A stretch of 7,331 nt of DNA, taken from NCBI GenBank assembly GCA_016210785.1, contig JACQTN010000325.1:1-7331 (forward strand), in the 5' to 3' direction. Both the position numbers and the translations under genes were made by a program. The stretch is from Armatimonadota bacterium. GTDB taxonomy: Bacteria; Sysuimicrobiota; Sysuimicrobiia; Sysuimicrobiales; JACQTN01. Of this stretch, positions 5,424 through 7,331 are shown in pieces; the stretch's first letter is position 1, and each line of letters begins with the position of its first letter. The notes under the pieces are model-generated. The model did no database searches, was not told where the DNA came from, and worked only from the letters and a program-made list of their open reading frames with translations.

Positions 5424-5523
5424 GGCTGGAGTAGCTTTGCGCCACTCCAGCCTTCATCTTGTTCCCGACCGGGGGAGGCCCTTCGCCTCCCCCACGAACC
5501 CCCACCCGCGACGGTGGGGGTTC
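5424..5523. repeat. Array of three strong hairpins in an intergenic region
   Basis: Three perfect inverted repeats follow each other in 100 bp. The first is GGCTGGAGT/ACTCCAGCC (5424-5452, 11-nt loop). The second is GGGGGAGGC/GCCTCCCCC (5471-5493, 5-nt loop CCTTC). The third is GAACCCCCACC/GGTGGGGGTTC (5496-5523, 6-nt loop CGCGAC). The last two are only 2 bp apart. No T-runs of note follow on either strand. They could be terminators, a small structured RNA, or a copy of a dispersed palindromic intergenic repeat. Searching the rest of the genome for the same unit would tell which. Confidence 0.6.
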
Positions 5524-5600
5524 CGGATCACAGATGATGCTCGGCCTCGGCGAAGCCGGGCCTGCGCATGACCGAAGCATGATTTCCCAGATGGTGACGC

Positions 5601-5676
5601 GGGACACGGACTGTCGCGCCCGACGTGAGGCGCCGCGGCAAGGCGAGCGCCAGTCCTCTTCGCATTTCCGTGTCCC
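5601..5676 (+). other. Long-range RNA helix in the leader of the aminotransferase gene
   Basis: GGGACACGGA (5601-5610) is a perfect complement of TCCGTGTCCC (5667-5676). Inside it, GGACTG (5608-5613) pairs with CAGTCC (5651-5656), sharing three bases with the outer helix, so the two arms could stack with a 13-nt bulge or compete. The 5524-5870 stretch has no supported gene; a frame that runs in phase into the aminotransferase from 5625 lacks a ribosome site and shows no recognisable domain. Other local pairings are CTCGGC-GAA-GCCGGG (near 5545-5560) and GCGTGG-GGA-CCACGC (5824-5838). The leader looks structured, but no known riboswitch class is matched. Confidence 0.4.
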
Positions 5677-5870
5677 CGTGCGGCCCCGTCCCGACCCGCG
5701 CGGCGCCGGGGAGGACAGGCGCGCCGCCGTCACGAATTACTGGCCTGGAAGCGATTCTCCGCGTCTTCGAGACCTGCGCGCCGGATGGTTCCCCGCGCGT
5801 CGCACCGCTGGTGGACTCCGTCGGCGTGGGGACCACGCGCAGGCACCCGGGCCCGAGGAGGGACAGTTTG

Positions 5871-7085
5871 ATGGACGGCGCACCCACCAGGACTCACCGG
5901 CTGTCGGACATGGTGATGCGGATCACCGCGTCCATGACCATCCGCATGGAGGAGCGGGCCAAGGCGCTGGCCGCGCAGGGCGTGAGGGTGGTCGCGTTCG
6001 CGGCCGGCGAGCCCGACTTCGATACCCCCGAGCCGGTCAAGGAGGCGGCCATCGCCGCCATCCGGCAGGGCTTCACCAAGTACACCGCCAGCTCCGGCAT
6101 CCGCGAGCTGCGGGAGGCCATCGCCGCCAAGCTCAAGCGGGACCAGGGGCTGGAGTATGCCTGGAACGAGATCGTGGTGAGCAACGGCGGCAAGCAGGCG
6201 CTCTATAACGCCGTGGCCGCAGTGTGCGGGCCGGAGGAGGAGGTCATCATCCCGAGCCCGTGCTGGGTCACCTTCCCCGAGCAGGTGAAGGTCGTGGGCG
6301 GCACCCCCGTGCTGGTGCCCGCGCGCGCGCCGGACTTTGTGCCCGACCCGGCGGACGTGGCGGCGAAGATCACGCCGCTCACCCGGGCCATCGTCATGAA
6401 CAGCCCCAACAACCCGACCGGCGCGGTGTACACGAAGGAGGCGCTGTCGGGGATCGCCGACCTGGCCCTGCGCCACAACCTGTACATCATCGTGGACGAG
6501 ATCTACCAGAGCATGACCTACGACGGCACTCGCCACTACAGCATCCCCGCGCTGCGGCCCGACGCGCGCGAGCTGTGCCTGCTGGTCAACTCCATGTCCA
6601 AGGCCTTCGCCATGACGGGGTGGCGCGTGGGCTCGGTGGCCGGGCCGCGGGAAGTCATCGAGGGGATCGACCGGCTGCAGGGGCACGTCACGGGAAATCC
6701 CAACTCCATCGCGCAGAAGGCGGCCGTCTTCGCCCTCACGGAGAACGTGGACTGCACGCCGATGGTGCGGGAGTACGACAGGCGGCGCAAACACATTGTC
6801 GGCGAGCTGAACAAGATCCCCGGGTTCAAGTGCGCCATGCCCAAGGGGGCCTTCTACGCGTTCCCCGACATCACGGCGCTGCTGGGCAAGAAGGCGCCCG
6901 ACCGGACGGTCATCAAAGACTCCATGGCGCTGGCGGAGTACTTCATCAACGAGGCGCACGTGGTGATGGTGCCGGGCGACGCCTTCTTCGGCCCCGGGCA
7001 CCTGCGCCTGTCCTACGCCACGTCCATGGCGGAGATCGACGAGGGCCTGGCCCGCATCCGCAAAGCGGTGGAGAAGCTGGCCTGA
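5871..7085 (+). CDS. Class I PLP-dependent aminotransferase, aspartate aminotransferase type
   Basis: The product is 404 residues, full length for the Ib/I-gamma aspartate aminotransferase group. The ATG at 5871 has AGGAGGG (5856-5862) 8 nt upstream. Key residues are all present: GEPDFDTP (46-53), the KYTASSGIRELREAI substrate-entry loop (70-84), SNGGKQA phosphate-binding turn (104-110), NSPNNPTGA with N181 near the PLP ring, VDEIYQSMTY with D209 (pyridine nitrogen) and Y212, the PLP lysine K244 in SMSKAFAMTGWRVG, and R379 in HLRLSYA for the substrate alpha-carboxylate. The enzyme transfers the amino group between L-aspartate (or a similar amino acid) and 2-oxoglutarate in the cytoplasm. Some members of this group also act on prephenate or aromatic acids, so substrate range is not settled. 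It is preceded by about 500 bp of structured non-coding DNA and followed by a terminator-like hairpin, so it is probably a single-gene unit. Confidence 0.95.
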   Translation: MDGAPTRTHRLSDMVMRITASMTIRMEERAKALAAQGVRVVAFAAGEPDFDTPEPVKEAAIAAIRQGFTKYTASSGIRELREAIAAKLKRDQGLEYAWNEIVVSNGGKQALYNAVAAVCGPEEEVIIPSPCWVTFPEQVKVVGGTPVLVPARAPDFVPDPADVAAKITPLTRAIVMNSPNNPTGAVYTKEALSGIADLALRHNLYIIVDEIYQSMTYDGTRHYSIPALRPDARELCLLVNSMSKAFAMTGWRVGSVAGPREVIEGIDRLQGHVTGNPNSIAQKAAVFALTENVDCTPMVREYDRRRKHIVGELNKIPGFKCAMPKGAFYAFPDITALLGKKAPDRTVIKDSMALAEYFINEAHVVMVPGDAFFGPGHLRLSYATSMAEIDEGLARIRKAVEKLA

Positions 7086-7102
7086 GAGCCCCCGCGGGGC
7101 TC
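7086..7102 (+). terminator. Terminator-like hairpin after the aminotransferase gene
   Basis: GAGCCCC-CGC-GGGGCTC is a perfect 7-bp stem beginning directly after the TGA at 7083-7085. It is followed by CCTCTCCC rather than a T-run, as is common for weak or factor-assisted terminators in GC-rich genomes. Confidence 0.55.
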
Positions 7103-7196
7103 CCTCTCCCAGTGGGGGGGTGCCGCGAAGTCGGCGAGCGCGGTCACGTGATGTACCTTGCAGGAATGTGACACGTGCGGTCGGGGTGAGGGTGAT

Positions 7197-7222
7197 CAGG
7201 CGGCCGCGTATGCGGCCGCCTG
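7197..7222. repeat. Perfect 26-bp palindrome upstream of tRNA-Arg
   Basis: CAGGCGGCCGC and GCGGCCGCCTG are perfect 11-bp arms around GTAT. The element ends 10 bp before the TATAAT box of the tRNA-Arg and so covers the place where its -35 hexamer should be. It may be a terminator of upstream transcription (no T-run) or a protein-binding site that controls the tRNA promoter. Confidence 0.6.
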
Positions 7223-7232
7223 CGCCGTCGGG

Positions 7233-7238
7233 TATAAT
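7233..7238 (+). promoter_or_regulatory. -10 box of the tRNA-Arg promoter
   Basis: TATAAT is a perfect -10 hexamer, 12 bp before the tRNA. The -35 position (7210-7215) reads ATGCGG and lies within the palindrome at 7197-7222, so no consensus -35 is present. The transcript would begin almost at the mature 5' end. Confidence 0.6.
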
Positions 7239-7250
7239 AGTCCCTGGCGC

Positions 7251-7327
7251 GCGCCCGTAGCTCAGTCGGATAGAGCGGGGGCCTCCTAAGCCCCAGGCCG
7301 CCGGTTCGATTCCGGCCGGGCGCGCCA
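7251..7327 (+). tRNA. tRNA-Arg (anticodon CCT)
   Basis: The tRNA is 77 nt including an encoded CCA. The acceptor stem pairs GCGCCCG with CGGGCGC, with discriminator G. The D arm is GCTC/GAGC, the anticodon stem GGGGC/GCCCC, and the loop CTCCTAA, with CCT at 7285-7287 reading AGG. The T arm is GCCGG-TTCGATT-CCGGC. All parts are intact. It is a rare-codon tRNA in a GC-rich genome; together with the tRNA-Ser(GCT) at 4391 it serves the AGN codon box. Confidence 0.97.
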
Positions 7328-7331
7328 CACC

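Noticed and set aside
5424..5457. GGCGCAAAGCTAC on the minus strand, resembling the GACGCAAAGC core of the c-di-GMP-I riboswitch
   Set aside because: Here the word lies in the loop of a simple perfect hairpin. The GNRA-capped P2 stem before it and the GGTAGC...GGGTTACC part after it are missing.
5625..5870. In-frame N-terminal extension of 82 residues on the aminotransferase
   Set aside because: It has no ribosome site, is composed of Pro/Arg/Ala filler typical of GC-rich non-coding frames, runs through hairpins, and would make the enzyme about 80 residues too long; AGGAGGG marks the ATG at 5871.
5730..7328. Very long open frame on the minus strand opposite the aminotransferase
   Set aside because: It is a GC-driven shadow: it runs through a tRNA gene and terminators and has no recognisable domain, while the plus strand encodes an intact enzyme.

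Overview
The window is a 7.3 kb piece of a GC-rich bacterial chromosome. Genes are closely spaced, on both strands, and mostly ordinary housekeeping or secreted-protein genes. There is no phage, transposon, CRISPR array or recognisable defence or secondary-metabolite cluster. The high GC, Shine-Dalgarno sites, sigma-70-like promoters, CCA-encoding tRNA genes, and the mix of DUF1844, DUF309, a NagD-like HAD phosphatase and a short secreted protein of a type common in Gram-positive-related lineages suggest an uncultured thermophile-like or soil lineage near the Bacillota/Armatimonadota side of the tree. That placement is inference and weak.

Left part (1-1580, + strand): the tail of a membrane protein, then a secreted protein related to phosphodiester glycosidases (NAGPA/DUF2233 family) with an 18-bp operator-like palindrome just upstream, then a DUF1844 protein with its own promoter-like site. 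Centre-left (1650-3254): a minus-strand gene for a secreted Met/Gly-rich protein with a good terminator; upstream of it and pointing the other way is a DUF309 gene with a clear promoter. The DUF309 gene converges, with a 30-bp gap holding a hairpin, on a minus-strand NagD-like HAD phosphatase gene (3285-4073).

Centre-right (4074-5353): a 317-bp gap carrying a consensus -35 box leads to a tRNA-Ser(GCT) with a very strong terminator hairpin. Next come about 200 bp of non-coding sequence, relatively AT-rich at its left end, and a minus-strand gene for a secreted CsgG/TolB-N-like protein whose start is best moved to an internal GTG.

Right part (5354-7331): a 517-bp non-coding stretch holds a 30-bp palindrome, three strong hairpins in about 100 bp, and a further long-range helix. 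It leads into a class I PLP aminotransferase (aspartate-aminotransferase type), followed by a terminator-like hairpin, a perfect 11-bp-arm palindrome, a TATAAT box and a tRNA-Arg(CCT).

The neighbouring genes do not form an evident pathway; most appear to be single transcription units. The part least explained by known features is the structured intergenic region at 5394-5870. I saw no convincing new multi-gene system.
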